DNA from: Methyloversatilis thermotolerans | GTDB taxonomy: Bacteria; Pseudomonadota; Gammaproteobacteria; Burkholderiales; Rhodocyclaceae | Assembly (NCBI RefSeq): GCF_000372885.1 | Contig: NZ_KB889967.1 | Coordinates: 1,367,215-1,431,214 of the forward strand | Direction of reading: 5' to 3' | Length of the DNA: 64,000 nt | Part shown: one piece after another, positions 24,568 through 33,918 of the stretch | How positions within the stretch are numbered: the first letter of the stretch is position 1 | Layout of the letters: each line of letters starts with the position of its first letter | Translations under genes and position numbers: made by a program | Notes under the pieces: generated by a model | Seen by the model: only the letters and a program-made list of their open reading frames with translations | What the model was told of the DNA's origin: nothing | Databases searched by the model: none

Positions 24568-26253
24568 TCAGTCATCATGAATAAACGGGGTACCCATCAG
24601 AATTCCGTCGCAAATGCAGTCCAGCCCTTTATCGTAACCAGGCTCCAGCTTGGAAATAGGGCCATTGAACGAATAAAGCGGAATACCCGAATTCGAGTCG
24701 AAGATATTGACGGGAATCATTCTTCGAAAGAAGAAGTGATAGGCGTACTTTTTAGCCCGCGAAATGAGGTCCCCATCCAACCTGCGTCCCACGGGAAGTG
24801 AGGCAAGGATTCGATCATATTCCTCTGGGGACGAGGCATCCGTAGTCACTCCTTTGTTTCTGATCCAAGCCTCGCCGGCGACGATAACAGGGATCCCCGC
24901 GCTGGTCAGTTCGACACCAGTCTTGGTGCCGTAGATAATGACTGAGTCACAGAGCTCAGCGAGAACATACGTACTCACGCGGCTCTCTGGCGGAACAACG
25001 AAGACGTTCTTCGGCAGCGAGGGAAAAAGTCTCTGTATCTCACCCACCACGGGCTGCTTGGTAGGGACCGCCCCCCTTATCTCCGCAGGGTGCACGCGTA
25101 TGACAAGTTGTAAATCCGGCCTCGTCTGGAAATAACGTATGGTATGCACCAGCCACTCAAGCATATTGATGAAGGCATTAGCAGGATAGTGCAACTGAGC
25201 GTCCCACATGACATTCGTCAGACACCCAATGATCGGCTTATCGGGATCACAGCCGATTTCATCCAGAATTTGCCCCTTTCCAAACTGAGGATTCTCGACA
25301 AAGCGAATCCAGTCATTCTCACCCTGCCAGCGACTCCTCAGATAATCTGAAATTCGCTCATCTTCAATTTCGGACCACTTTATATTCTCCCATGCAGCAA
25401 CCGGCTCGGTCATCAGGGTGTGATGGTAAGTGTCCTCGTGGCTGAAGATGAAACAGTTCTTGCGATAAGCCGGATTCCAATTGACTACGCGCACACCCCG
25501 ACGCCTCAACACCTCCCCAATTACGCCCTGTGGTACATAGATTCCGTGGTGAAAAACCGCGACGTCAAAATGCTCCTTGCGCAGAAGCCCCTCAACAGCT
25601 CTTGCCGTCAGAAGGGCAGCCTTGAAATAACGACGCAGTACGGTTTCCGCGCAGGGCTCGTTGTCAATCGTGGCGCGGGCGAAGAAACGTAACGCACCTG
25701 CCTTGGCATGCTCACCCAGAGGCATGCCTTCGAGCATGTAGGGCTCGATGTCGGCTATCGGAATGGTAGATGCAAGCTGTTCTACCCATTGCCGATCTTC
25801 GTTGGACAGCAGCTCGGAATAAGCGCAAACCGGAATACCGGCATCCAGATAGGCCTTGCGTCCCGGACAAAAACAGTGCCCACACAGATCCTTGCTGGGC
25901 CCGAACTTGGCGAAACGCGCACTACTTGAGAAGAAACGCGGCTCGCACATTTGACAGCCCGGCAAAATGCCATCACACAACAAGGCTTGCACTTTTGCCC
26001 CACGCAACGCGAGAGCAACGGCGAGCGTCGTCTCCATTTGCATGGCAGGGACATGGGAACCTATGCTGGTTGCTATCAGGACACGTACAGGTCTTTGTGC
26101 CGTTGGATAGGTAGCAGATACCGATTCTGCAAGCATGGTATTCCAGGCAGGATAGGCTCGCCCTCGTGCCAGCATTCTCCGGCGAAACAACTGAAGCCGA
26201 CTGTCGATTATTGGAAAATGCTTCACTAGCTTGAAGACGAGGGATTTCAGCAA
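24568..26253 (-). CDS. Capsule-biosynthesis/GT-B-like protein with a cysteine cluster
   Basis: A 561-residue protein without signal peptide. The first half contains RVLIATSIGSHVPAMQMETT followed by the cysteine cluster ALLCDGILPGCQMCE (about residues 90-104) and DLCGHCFCPGRK (about 122-133), six closely spaced cysteines that could bind metal. The second half resembles capsule-synthesis and CDP-glycerol-transferase-type GT-B domains: FDVAVFHHGIYVPQGVIGEV, LQLVIRVHPAEIRG, and SVIIYGTKTGVELTSAGIPV. Role inferred as a glycosyl- or glycerophosphotransferase in surface-polymer assembly; donor unknown. It is followed by the decayed region and preceded by another GT-B-like gene 51 bp upstream. Confidence 0.7.
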   Translation of the reverse strand: MLKSLVFKLVKHFPIIDSRLQLFRRRMLARGRAYPAWNTMLAESVSATYPTAQRPVRVLIATSIGSHVPAMQMETTLAVALALRGAKVQALLCDGILPGCQMCEPRFFSSSARFAKFGPSKDLCGHCFCPGRKAYLDAGIPVCAYSELLSNEDRQWVEQLASTIPIADIEPYMLEGMPLGEHAKAGALRFFARATIDNEPCAETVLRRYFKAALLTARAVEGLLRKEHFDVAVFHHGIYVPQGVIGEVLRRRGVRVVNWNPAYRKNCFIFSHEDTYHHTLMTEPVAAWENIKWSEIEDERISDYLRSRWQGENDWIRFVENPQFGKGQILDEIGCDPDKPIIGCLTNVMWDAQLHYPANAFINMLEWLVHTIRYFQTRPDLQLVIRVHPAEIRGAVPTKQPVVGEIQRLFPSLPKNVFVVPPESRVSTYVLAELCDSVIIYGTKTGVELTSAGIPVIVAGEAWIRNKGVTTDASSPEEYDRILASLPVGRRLDGDLISRAKKYAYHFFFRRMIPVNIFDSNSGIPLYSFNGPISKLEPGYDKGLDCICDGILMGTPFIHDD

Positions 26254-26304
26254 TGTAATTTCCTAGGGATTACGAATGGCAGACCAAGGACTAACAGGCG
26301 GTGC

Positions 26305-27681
26305 TCACTCATGTCGATCGCACAGAGCATCCAGCGCTCGCAAACCAACAAATGCTGGCTTTACGTCCCTGCCAAAGGGGCGAACGAATTCGAGAACGAA
26401 TCGATCCCTCTGCTCCCTACCACGATCCCGCCCCTCCAGAAAAGCCCCTAATTGTTCGAAATGATGTACTTCTGAAGTGACAAGGTGAACCAAGCGGCCA
26501 TTCAGTAAATGACGAAAATGTAGCGTTCCCTCCTGAGTGAGGTGGGATCGGCTATCACTGAGCATGAGTACAGGCCTTCCGACGATCGCCGATTCGAGCA
26601 TACCGCTTGTATTGATCGCAACGACGACAGCACAGTGGTGGAGACTGTCGAAATATCGAGATCGCGTCTCGGCATCGATCACTTGTTCTCCCTGCGGCGG
26701 CCACACGACTACATTATCGAGCGTCTTGATATCCCCCCATTGCTGAAGGTTACCTGGATGTGGACGTATGAGCACATTGGCGTGACGAATAACGGGATCC
26801 GGATGGTTTCGGACCTTCTTAACCCAGCTACTGATCGATTCAGCCTCATTCGCGGCGATGAACTTGGACGAACACAAGTACAAAATTATGGGCTTGGATG
26901 GATCCAGACCCAATGCTGCACAGAAACCTTCTCGGGACGCGCGCGGCTTCATGACAAACCAAGGATCGAAAACCGGAGCACCTGTGACAATCACCTTTTC
27001 GCGGGAAATACGGTGTAGTCGTTCCAACTCCTCGGCCATTAGCCGATTCCAAACGAAGATCCTGTCCGGCACAAACTGAACCAGGCCCTTGTTGGTAAGA
27101 TTATCCCAGCTTGCTACTATCAGCGCAGTCTTGTCACCGCGTTGAATAGCACATTTCAAATACTCGCACTCACCTGAATTGGGATCAACCAGCGGCGTTA
27201 CCAATAGCACATCGAAAGATCTTTTTGCCAGAAAGTCCCGCACCAAAGGGTCACACGGTAGAAACCAATCCAGCGTTCTAAGCAACGATATGAAGAACCA
27301 TCTGATGCCATGCAACCGGGCTCCCAGCAAATTAAGCGCAGCCCGTAAAAACCACGGAATTGGGGCAGCTGCCCGATTACGCAACGCTTCGCATTCATCG
27401 TAGATCGGGTCAAGATATCTCAGGTAGTCCTGGAGCAGGCGAATGGACAACAAGAGACGTCCCCTCCTACCCCCACCAAGCGGAGCTTGAATGATGCTAG
27501 CCCCTCCGACAATGGAATGTAGCGCCGCGTTATCCATGACCGTGTCAGCGGACATGGTCGTAACACAAATTTCGAGAGTATCGCCGCGTTCGATCAACCC
27601 TCGCACCCAAGGTTCAATCAGACGAAGGAACAATTGATGACGTATGACCAGAAGGACTCTAAGCGGCGATTTTGCAGACAT
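26305..27681 (-). CDS. GT-B-fold protein of unknown specificity (polysaccharide locus)
   Basis: A 458-residue soluble protein: an N-terminal Rossmann-like start (LRVLLVIRHQLFLRLIEPWV), a middle helical region, and a C-terminal half like capsule/CDP-glycerol-transferase-type GT-B domains (KTALIVASWDNLTNKGLVQF, PDRIFVWNRLMAEEL, RHANVLIRPHPGN, CAVVVAINTSGMLESAIVGR). The SWDNLTNKG and N-T-S-x-x-x-E-x-A motifs match a widespread uncharacterised group found in O-antigen and capsule loci. Presumably a glycosyltransferase; acceptor and donor unknown. It lies 75 bp downstream of wzx and 51 bp upstream of the Cys-cluster gene. Confidence 0.65.
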   Translation of the reverse strand: MSAKSPLRVLLVIRHQLFLRLIEPWVRGLIERGDTLEICVTTMSADTVMDNAALHSIVGGASIIQAPLGGGRRGRLLLSIRLLQDYLRYLDPIYDECEALRNRAAAPIPWFLRAALNLLGARLHGIRWFFISLLRTLDWFLPCDPLVRDFLAKRSFDVLLVTPLVDPNSGECEYLKCAIQRGDKTALIVASWDNLTNKGLVQFVPDRIFVWNRLMAEELERLHRISREKVIVTGAPVFDPWFVMKPRASREGFCAALGLDPSKPIILYLCSSKFIAANEAESISSWVKKVRNHPDPVIRHANVLIRPHPGNLQQWGDIKTLDNVVVWPPQGEQVIDAETRSRYFDSLHHCAVVVAINTSGMLESAIVGRPVLMLSDSRSHLTQEGTLHFRHLLNGRLVHLVTSEVHHFEQLGAFLEGRDRGREQRDRFVLEFVRPFGRDVKPAFVGLRALDALCDRHE

Positions 27682-27756
27682 GAAGATACTTGGCCACGGT
27701 TAAACCTGCAGAAATAACGACGAGCATGGTGATTTAGACCATAGGCAAAAAGAGTC

Positions 27757-29172
27757 TCAATTCAATTTCAGGTAGTGCCCAATTCGTTTTCTGAGCACCA
27801 AGAATACAGTAGAAAAGTAAAATAGCGCTGACGCAAAAGTCACCACCGCACTGATCGCGAAATTTTGAACACCCAGTGACGCAATAGAATTGATGGTGAC
27901 CGCAGCCAGACCAAGGCCGAATCCGATGATGGCATAAAAGTGAACCACTTGCTTCATCATCGACGTCTTTCCGATCAGTTGATGCAGCAAGAGGCTCACC
28001 GCAATTGTGCAGATCAGATTTGCGCAAACCAGGCCTGCCATGATTCCTTCAATACCGAAAGCCACGCCCCCGAGCACGCCGATGACCATAAGGCAGAAAA
28101 CAAAGACCGCCCACTTGAACAGTAGAGAAACCCGACCCAGCGCCTTTAGTACCGAACCTGCCGGCGAAATGTAGGATTGACACGCTGCAATGATTGCCAC
28201 GTAGGGAACCGCCTTGTCCACCCCTTCCCATTGAGGGCCGAAGGCGGGGACTCCATATAAGTAAATAACGATTCCCAGTGCAAATATTGAAGGTGGCACG
28301 ATGCTCATCGTCAGGTACACAGACCCCGCATATACCCGACTCATGTCGTCAGGGTTGGTCTGTAGCGAAGACAGCTTTGGGAACAGGTAGCTGTTCAAAG
28401 CATCTGCGAAGATCATGGAGGGCAACAGGATGAACTTGTTCGCGAGGGTATAGATCCCCAGCGCCGTAATCCCGACCATAAAACCTATCATGGTCTTGTC
28501 GGACTCTCTAGCCAAATAAGCGAACAACTGAAACGCCAACATCCAGAGGCTGAACTTCAGAAGTGGTTTCACATCCGCAAGGGAAAACTCACGCCATTTG
28601 GGTAACCAGTTTGCTCCGTGCCAGAGCAGAATCACCCCCACCAATGAGCTCACCAATGCTTGCATGACCAGCGCCCAAACACCCCACCCATGTAGTGCCA
28701 GCGCGATGCCGACAGCGCCACCGACGAGGGCAGAAATCAGGTCGCGTTGGGCAAGAAAGCGGAGCCTCATGCCGCGATAGGCCAGCGCCTCTTGAACCAG
28801 AGCGACCCCGGAAATCATCAGCGTCAAGGACATGAGTGAAACAACCTGCGGGAAATCGCCCACACTCGGGTCTGTGGGAAAAATCCACACTGAAGCGGAA
28901 CACAGTAGCACCAGCAGCAGCGAGATACCGAGATTAAGGAAAAACACCGAACTCAGCTGCCGGTCGGTTAGATTCCTAGCCTGGATCACTGCACCAGAGA
29001 ATCCACTATTGCCAAGGATCCGGAAGCCGCCAAGCCAAACTTGTGCGAGGGCCAGCACTCCGAATTCGGCAGGGCCCATCAGCTTCGCCAGAATGAGGAA
29101 AAAAAAGAAGTTGATTAACGCTGGGCTGGTGCGCAGGGCAATCGCCCAAAGAAAGGTCTTGTTAATCTTCAC
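27757..29172 (-). CDS. wzx: Wzx-type polysaccharide flippase (oligosaccharide translocase)
   Basis: A 471-residue integral membrane protein with about 12-14 predicted helices (SPALINFFFFLILAKLMGPA, then MSLTLMISGVALVQEALAYRG; KAVPYVAIIAACQSYISPAG). This is the PST/MOP-superfamily pattern of Wzx, which flips undecaprenyl-linked repeat units across the inner membrane. It indicates a Wzx/Wzy-dependent polymer, although the matching polymerase seems to be decayed. The start overlaps the stop of the upstream GT4 gene by 4 bp. Serine, valine and alanine use is ordinary for membrane proteins, and GC is lower than in the flanking core genes. Confidence 0.9.
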   Translation of the reverse strand: MKINKTFLWAIALRTSPALINFFFFLILAKLMGPAEFGVLALAQVWLGGFRILGNSGFSGAVIQARNLTDRQLSSVFFLNLGISLLLVLLCSASVWIFPTDPSVGDFPQVVSLMSLTLMISGVALVQEALAYRGMRLRFLAQRDLISALVGGAVGIALALHGWGVWALVMQALVSSLVGVILLWHGANWLPKWREFSLADVKPLLKFSLWMLAFQLFAYLARESDKTMIGFMVGITALGIYTLANKFILLPSMIFADALNSYLFPKLSSLQTNPDDMSRVYAGSVYLTMSIVPPSIFALGIVIYLYGVPAFGPQWEGVDKAVPYVAIIAACQSYISPAGSVLKALGRVSLLFKWAVFVFCLMVIGVLGGVAFGIEGIMAGLVCANLICTIAVSLLLHQLIGKTSMMKQVVHFYAIIGFGLGLAAVTINSIASLGVQNFAISAVVTFASALFYFSTVFLVLRKRIGHYLKLN

Positions 29173-30386
29173 TGAAGCTCGCAGAAGATTCTCTCCATCC
29201 GATTCAAGGTATCCCGCATATCAAATCGAGCCAGCGCCTCCTGTCGTGACGCCGATCTCAGGCGCTCCATCAGGCCAGTCTTGTCGGCCAATAAGGTTTC
29301 GATCGCGGACACGAGGGACTCTGCAGAATCAGGCTCAACCAACAAGCCGTTTTTCTGATCGGTGATGACTTCCGGGTGCCCACCAACCCGGGACGCGACA
29401 ACCGTCCTACCGGTAGCCATAGCCTCTGCAATAGCCAACCCTAGGCAAGCACGCTCGTTGATGCTCGGAACTACCACGATGTCGCTGGCTGCATAGTACT
29501 TGGGAAGCAGATCCGCAGAGAGATTTGCCGTAACGTGCACCTTGTCCGGGTATTCGTCATGCAACTGGTTGGCGGAAGCGGTTAGTTCACCGGCGGTGCC
29601 GGCGATGAGGAAATGAACCGGCCGGCCAGCCTCGAGCATTTGCTTGGCGAGGGATAGCATCACATGCAACCCCATCTCCCTGACCATGCGCGCAACAAAA
29701 CCAATGACCAAGGCGGAAGGGGGAATTCCCAGGCTCCTGCGCACCTCTGCACCTGAGTTTTCCGGTTTGAACCGATCGATGTCTATGCCGTAAATGACGG
29801 TTTGGACAGATTTCTGATAACCGAGAGAGGACAGGCTTCTCGCGCAGTGGTCACTGCAGGAAAGTAGCACGTCGCTGGATTCCACTACGTCGTTCACGAG
29901 TTTTGCAAGACGCGAATATAGTTCGCGTTCACGATATGCCTCGCCGAATATCGTCGTGACAAGCGGGATCCCGGTCACATGCTTAAGCCAGGCACCGAGT
30001 AATCCTGCGGTAAGAACGTGATAAGCCGAAACGATACGAATGTCGTGTCGTCTCACCAAGCGGCGCGCGTAGAAGCCAACGCCGATATGGCTAAGATAGG
30101 TGGTTAACGACTTGCGCAGGAAGGGTAGCGCCATAAGGGGCGCGAGCATCGCTCCTTGTGGTGAGAACATCGCAAGCGCCTTATGCTTCAGACGCGGGCG
30201 GTAGATCGTATAACCGCCCGGATGTTCCTGAACCTCAGGTAGGTCAGAGGGGGCCTGCGACATTAACGAGAGCACCACAACCTTCCAACCCCGTTGCACG
30301 AGGAATGGTGCCAGCTGTTCAATATGGACAGGTACTCCGCCATAGGGAGGCGGATGGTTTCCGATCAACAGGATGTTTTTCATCAC
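29169..30386 (-). CDS. GT4-family glycosyltransferase
   Basis: A 405-residue GT-B enzyme. MMKNILLIGNHPPPYGGVPV is the N-terminal Glyco_transf_4 start. The donor domain carries VIGFVARMVREMGLHVMLSL, HFLIAGTAGELTASA, VPSINERACLGLAIAEAMAT (E-x7-E) and SRVGGHPEVITDQKNGLLVE. It probably adds one sugar of the repeat unit on the cytoplasmic face. It is coupled by 4-bp overlaps to the methyltransferase upstream and to wzx downstream, so all three are made together. Confidence 0.87.
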   Translation of the reverse strand: MMKNILLIGNHPPPYGGVPVHIEQLAPFLVQRGWKVVVLSLMSQAPSDLPEVQEHPGGYTIYRPRLKHKALAMFSPQGAMLAPLMALPFLRKSLTTYLSHIGVGFYARRLVRRHDIRIVSAYHVLTAGLLGAWLKHVTGIPLVTTIFGEAYRERELYSRLAKLVNDVVESSDVLLSCSDHCARSLSSLGYQKSVQTVIYGIDIDRFKPENSGAEVRRSLGIPPSALVIGFVARMVREMGLHVMLSLAKQMLEAGRPVHFLIAGTAGELTASANQLHDEYPDKVHVTANLSADLLPKYYAASDIVVVPSINERACLGLAIAEAMATGRTVVASRVGGHPEVITDQKNGLLVEPDSAESLVSAIETLLADKTGLMERLRSASRQEALARFDMRDTLNRMERIFCELQ

Positions 30387-31102
30387 TTAACCGCAACAAC
30401 CAGCAGATTGGTCGTCACCACGGAGCCGGCGCCCGGAGACTCAAGTCTGACCAACCACTTGAGAGCAGCCTCGACAAAAAACCAGAAAAAACGTCTGATG
30501 CTGGACCGCACCCCAATGGGGATCGGGCGAACAGGAAAGACCAAAATTTCGCGAAAGCCCGCTGCGTACCCTATCTGGGAAACGCTCGAAGGGGTGAAGG
30601 CCAATTCATGTGTGAAGTCTCCATAACGGATTCGGCCGAAGAACGGAGACTCCGCATTGGGAACCTGCAGGATTAGCCGGCCACCAGGCTTCAATCGGGT
30701 CTGGGACAGTTTGACAAATTGGTACGCCGACTCCTTGTCCATGTGCTCGAGTACGTCACGCGCGAAAAGCATGTCGTACTCCTCTTCCATGCGCAGAAAT
30801 TCGAAAATATCGCCCTGAACAACGGAGCGCACCCCCAGTCCGTGCGCGACATCGACTTGTTCTTGGCTAATATCAATTCCGCTCGCGTTGTCATATCCGC
30901 GCTGCTGAAGCCACCAGACTATGCTACCCGGACCACAACCCAAATCTACGATCCTTGCAGATTTATCGTTCGGAAGAAAATTGCCGAAAATTCGCTGATA
31001 GGCGCGCGCACGTCGGGAGAAATCACCTATATCCCCCGCCTTCTTGCGATGACGAATATGGGTGTTGACGTACGCTTCATAAAGCTCGTCCTTATAGCTC
31101 AT
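30383..31102 (-). CDS. SAM-dependent class I methyltransferase
   Basis: A 239-residue methyltransferase. The SAM-binding motif ARIVDLGCGPGSIVWWLQQR is near residue 50, and SGIDISQEQVDVAHGLG, FDMLFARDVLEHMDKESAY-like and RLKPGGRLILQVPNAESPFF follow (Methyltransf_11/UbiE-like order). In this context it most likely methylates a sugar or a repeat-unit terminus. A hydrophobic C-terminal helix with FFWFFVEAALKWLV may tether it to the membrane. It overlaps its neighbours by 4 bp on both sides. Confidence 0.85.
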   Translation of the reverse strand: MSYKDELYEAYVNTHIRHRKKAGDIGDFSRRARAYQRIFGNFLPNDKSARIVDLGCGPGSIVWWLQQRGYDNASGIDISQEQVDVAHGLGVRSVVQGDIFEFLRMEEEYDMLFARDVLEHMDKESAYQFVKLSQTRLKPGGRLILQVPNAESPFFGRIRYGDFTHELAFTPSSVSQIGYAAGFREILVFPVRPIPIGVRSSIRRFFWFFVEAALKWLVRLESPGAGSVVTTNLLVVAVK

Positions 31103-31941
31103 AAAATCGACTGGAAGGTGCTATGGATCGCAGGGTGCCCAGCCGGAAGGCCGACCAACTCATAACGCGCGGGCTCGTAGTGATGCTCCGACGTGTAGGG
31201 TTGATCGAACAGCTCGCCAACCAAGTCGCTTCTTACAAAAAACGCATTGGTGCCGACGACATTACATCCGACCAGACTGTATCCGCGCATGGACATCAGC
31301 TTCTCATAATTCTTCAGCGATGCGCCGAAATTATCAGATTTACGCCACACATGGTTCCGATCGTACTTCATGCAGAAGTCGATCGAAGGACCGAATTTCG
31401 CGTTGTACTCAACCACGATCACCCTGGGATTGATGCACTTTATCTCTTTCACCACGTGGGCGTCGTTACCATCAATGTCAACCGAGAGCAGGTCTATCTC
31501 TTCCACCTCGAGATTAGAAGAAATCAGGCGATCAATATTATCAGGATATACGAAGTCATTTACCACCTTTAGGCGGCCGGCATCGATGAGGTTGGACATG
31601 TTTGAAATTATCCGGTCACTATAGGCCTTTGACCCCTCGATCCACAAGCCGGACCAACCATCAAACAGCAGCGCTGCGGTATTGTTCTCGAGGCCATCGC
31701 CAACCCCGAACTCCACAAAAATTCGATTTGTCAGACCGATGCGACGAAATATCTGGTTGATAACGCCGTCCTCGTCGCTTTGCGAAAACACTTTGTAACC
31801 GTAGCCCGCAACACCCTTAGGCGATGCTTGCAAACGGGCGTCGCGCAACGTCTCGTAACGTGCCCTCCGCAACGCGACTGACGTCTTGCCCATGAGGTTC
31901 GTGATTGAACCAAACTTGTTTCTCAGTTTTCCTAAAAACAT
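31099..31941 (-). CDS. FkbM-like methyltransferase
   Basis: A 280-residue protein with the FkbM-type core: FVEFGVGDGLENNTAALLFD (SAM motif, about residues 75-95), LWIEGSKAYSDRI, EIDLLSVDIDGNDAHVVKEI and PRVIVVEYNAKFG. FkbM relatives O-methylate sugars or polyketides; here it could be the second methylation of the glycan. The order EFGVGDG...SVDIDGND is shared with proteins often found in surface-polysaccharide loci. It sits 13 bp after the transketolase stop and overlaps the next methyltransferase by 4 bp. Confidence 0.8.
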   Translation of the reverse strand: MFLGKLRNKFGSITNLMGKTSVALRRARYETLRDARLQASPKGVAGYGYKVFSQSDEDGVINQIFRRIGLTNRIFVEFGVGDGLENNTAALLFDGWSGLWIEGSKAYSDRIISNMSNLIDAGRLKVVNDFVYPDNIDRLISSNLEVEEIDLLSVDIDGNDAHVVKEIKCINPRVIVVEYNAKFGPSIDFCMKYDRNHVWRKSDNFGASLKNYEKLMSMRGYSLVGCNVVGTNAFFVRSDLVGELFDQPYTSEHHYEPARYELVGLPAGHPAIHSTFQSIL

Positions 31942-31954
31942 TTTTGTTTCTTAA

Positions 31955-33907
31955 TTAACATAAAGCACTTAGGACCGTTTTCACTACGCTGTCACGGTCA
32001 AGCTTGTGGCGACCAAGAACTTCCAGATTGCTGCCACTTTCCGGAATCTCCTCAAGCGCGATCCGAGCGAAGCTCGGAAGGGGTGCCGAACAATCACGGC
32101 GAATGGCGTGCAGGGCATCGCCTATACGGTCGCCTTGGCCACCCTGCCGATAATGGTTATCTAATGAAACGATAGCCTTGTAGTTGGCCACTTCTGATGC
32201 CAGCCATGAAGAATCAACATGGTTCAACCAGGGCAGGTTCACCACCTTGGCTCCAATGCCATGTTCCAGTTTGAGAATATCTGCGGCGTCAACCGCCACC
32301 GTCAGCATAACTGGACCGTAGGCGATAATCATAATGTCATCGCCCTCCGTCAGTGCCACACCCTTGCCGTACTCGGGCACGTAGTTATCGGGAAGCTGAT
32401 AAGGGAGAACCATTGGCAGGCTGACCAAACGCAAGTAGCTACTCAGTGGATTAACATTTAACGCCCAGTTGAGAAGTAAACTGACTTCGGCTTCGCAGCT
32501 GGGCTCTATCATAGTCAGACCAGGTACCGCGGCTAGCGAGGAAATATCTCGGACAGCCTGATGGGAATGTCCCGGCCCACCCGGTATTACGCCAGCAAGA
32601 GAGGCCACGTACACCACCTTTGTTCTTTCAGTGGCGTTGTTATAAACCTGTTCATTTGGGCGAGCTGACAAGAAGCAGGCAAAAGAATGTACGACGGGAA
32701 GCAAGCCACTCAACGCCATTCCCCCTGCCACAGAGACCATGTCCTGCTCTGCGATGCCGCATTCGACGAAACGATGCGGAAACTCCTGTTTGAAGGGAAT
32801 CAGACCAGTGTCGAGAATCAGGTCGGCATCCAGGGCAACTATCTTGGGGTTCTTCCTGGCCTGATTGAGCAAGGCGTTAGAATAGGCTTGGATCAATCGC
32901 TGCGGGTTTTCCCCCTGGATGGCAGCCGGACGGGTGACGGTCTCGAGCTCCAATGCACCTGCCTGGGAAGCGGCGAGCTTTGCATTGGCGGCGTCAATCA
33001 ATTCTTGCGCGGCCCTAACGTACGTATCATCTGTTGGGGCGCCGCTGTGGAACTTGTAAAACTCCACATCGGAGTCGATTGAAGTGTGCTCCATGAAGGA
33101 GACCCCGCGCCCCTTAATGGTATCGGCAATGATGATCTTGGGCCTGTCTACCGCACTCTTTGATGCAGTGAGTGTTTTGGAAAAAGCGTCCAGATCATTG
33201 CCATCACAACGGCTGACATGCCAGCCGAAGGCGGCAAGTTTGGCTTCGAGATCGCCCAAGTCGCTGACTTTGGATACGAGAGTGTCGGATTGCAGTTTGT
33301 TGTGATCGATGATGACAGTCAATTCGTGGAGCTTGTGATTGGCCGCGAAAATCAGCGATTCCCAGAACTGACCTTCCTGTAGTTCGCCATCGCCGGTCAG
33401 GACATACACCTTGCCAGAAGTTTTCTGCAGGCGCTTTGCGAGGATCATGCCCTTCGCTTTGGAAACCCCCATGCCCAGAGAGCCAGTATTGGTCACGACA
33501 TTGGGTATCGAGACGTCGGGGTGACCAGGCAAACCGTTGAGTCGCCGTAGTCGGTGAATCAGGTCGAATTCCAGTTTGCCAAGGCCAATCCAAGTGCTGT
33601 AAAGACCGGGCGCGTCGTGGCCCTTGGAAGAGAAAAAGATATCGTTTAGGCTGTTTGTATCATTCAGCGTACCCGTGCGAAGTTCATTGAGTTGCAGCCA
33701 GGCCATGATGTCCATGCTGCTGAAACTGCTACCGATGTGACCAGATCCGGCACGGGCGATCATGTATAGAGTATTGATCCGGCAGAGCGCGGCAAACAAC
33801 GTGGTTTTTTTTACCGGGTCAAGGGACAGAGAAAGGATACGCTCAAATTCTTTATACGGTACGTAATACAAAGTACCGCTGACCGCGACGCCAACTTGAT
33901 CACCCAC
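31955..33907 (-). CDS. Full-length transketolase within the polysaccharide locus
   Basis: A 650-residue thiamine-diphosphate enzyme. The N-terminal half has the ThDP/Mg signature LTGDGELQEGQFWESLIFAA followed by VIIDHNKLQ, and RAGSGHIGSSFSSMDIMAWL. The middle pyrimidine-binding domain has GIAEQDMVSVAGGMALSGL with the catalytic Glu. The C-terminal domain has VVNLPWLNHVD and YKAIVSLDNHYRQGGQGDRI. Both halves are fused as in housekeeping TktA, but it is clearly divergent, and its place between a CMP-sugar synthetase (12 bp) and FkbM (13 bp) indicates a dedicated role: moving a two-carbon ketol unit onto an aldehyde to build or extend a sugar precursor. The physiological donor and acceptor are unknown. 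Confidence 0.85.
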   Translation of the reverse strand: MGDQVGVAVSGTLYYVPYKEFERILSLSLDPVKKTTLFAALCRINTLYMIARAGSGHIGSSFSSMDIMAWLQLNELRTGTLNDTNSLNDIFFSSKGHDAPGLYSTWIGLGKLEFDLIHRLRRLNGLPGHPDVSIPNVVTNTGSLGMGVSKAKGMILAKRLQKTSGKVYVLTGDGELQEGQFWESLIFAANHKLHELTVIIDHNKLQSDTLVSKVSDLGDLEAKLAAFGWHVSRCDGNDLDAFSKTLTASKSAVDRPKIIIADTIKGRGVSFMEHTSIDSDVEFYKFHSGAPTDDTYVRAAQELIDAANAKLAASQAGALELETVTRPAAIQGENPQRLIQAYSNALLNQARKNPKIVALDADLILDTGLIPFKQEFPHRFVECGIAEQDMVSVAGGMALSGLLPVVHSFACFLSARPNEQVYNNATERTKVVYVASLAGVIPGGPGHSHQAVRDISSLAAVPGLTMIEPSCEAEVSLLLNWALNVNPLSSYLRLVSLPMVLPYQLPDNYVPEYGKGVALTEGDDIMIIAYGPVMLTVAVDAADILKLEHGIGAKVVNLPWLNHVDSSWLASEVANYKAIVSLDNHYRQGGQGDRIGDALHAIRRDCSAPLPSFARIALEEIPESGSNLEVLGRHKLDRDSVVKTVLSALC

Positions 33908-33918
33908 TGAGGGCTCCT

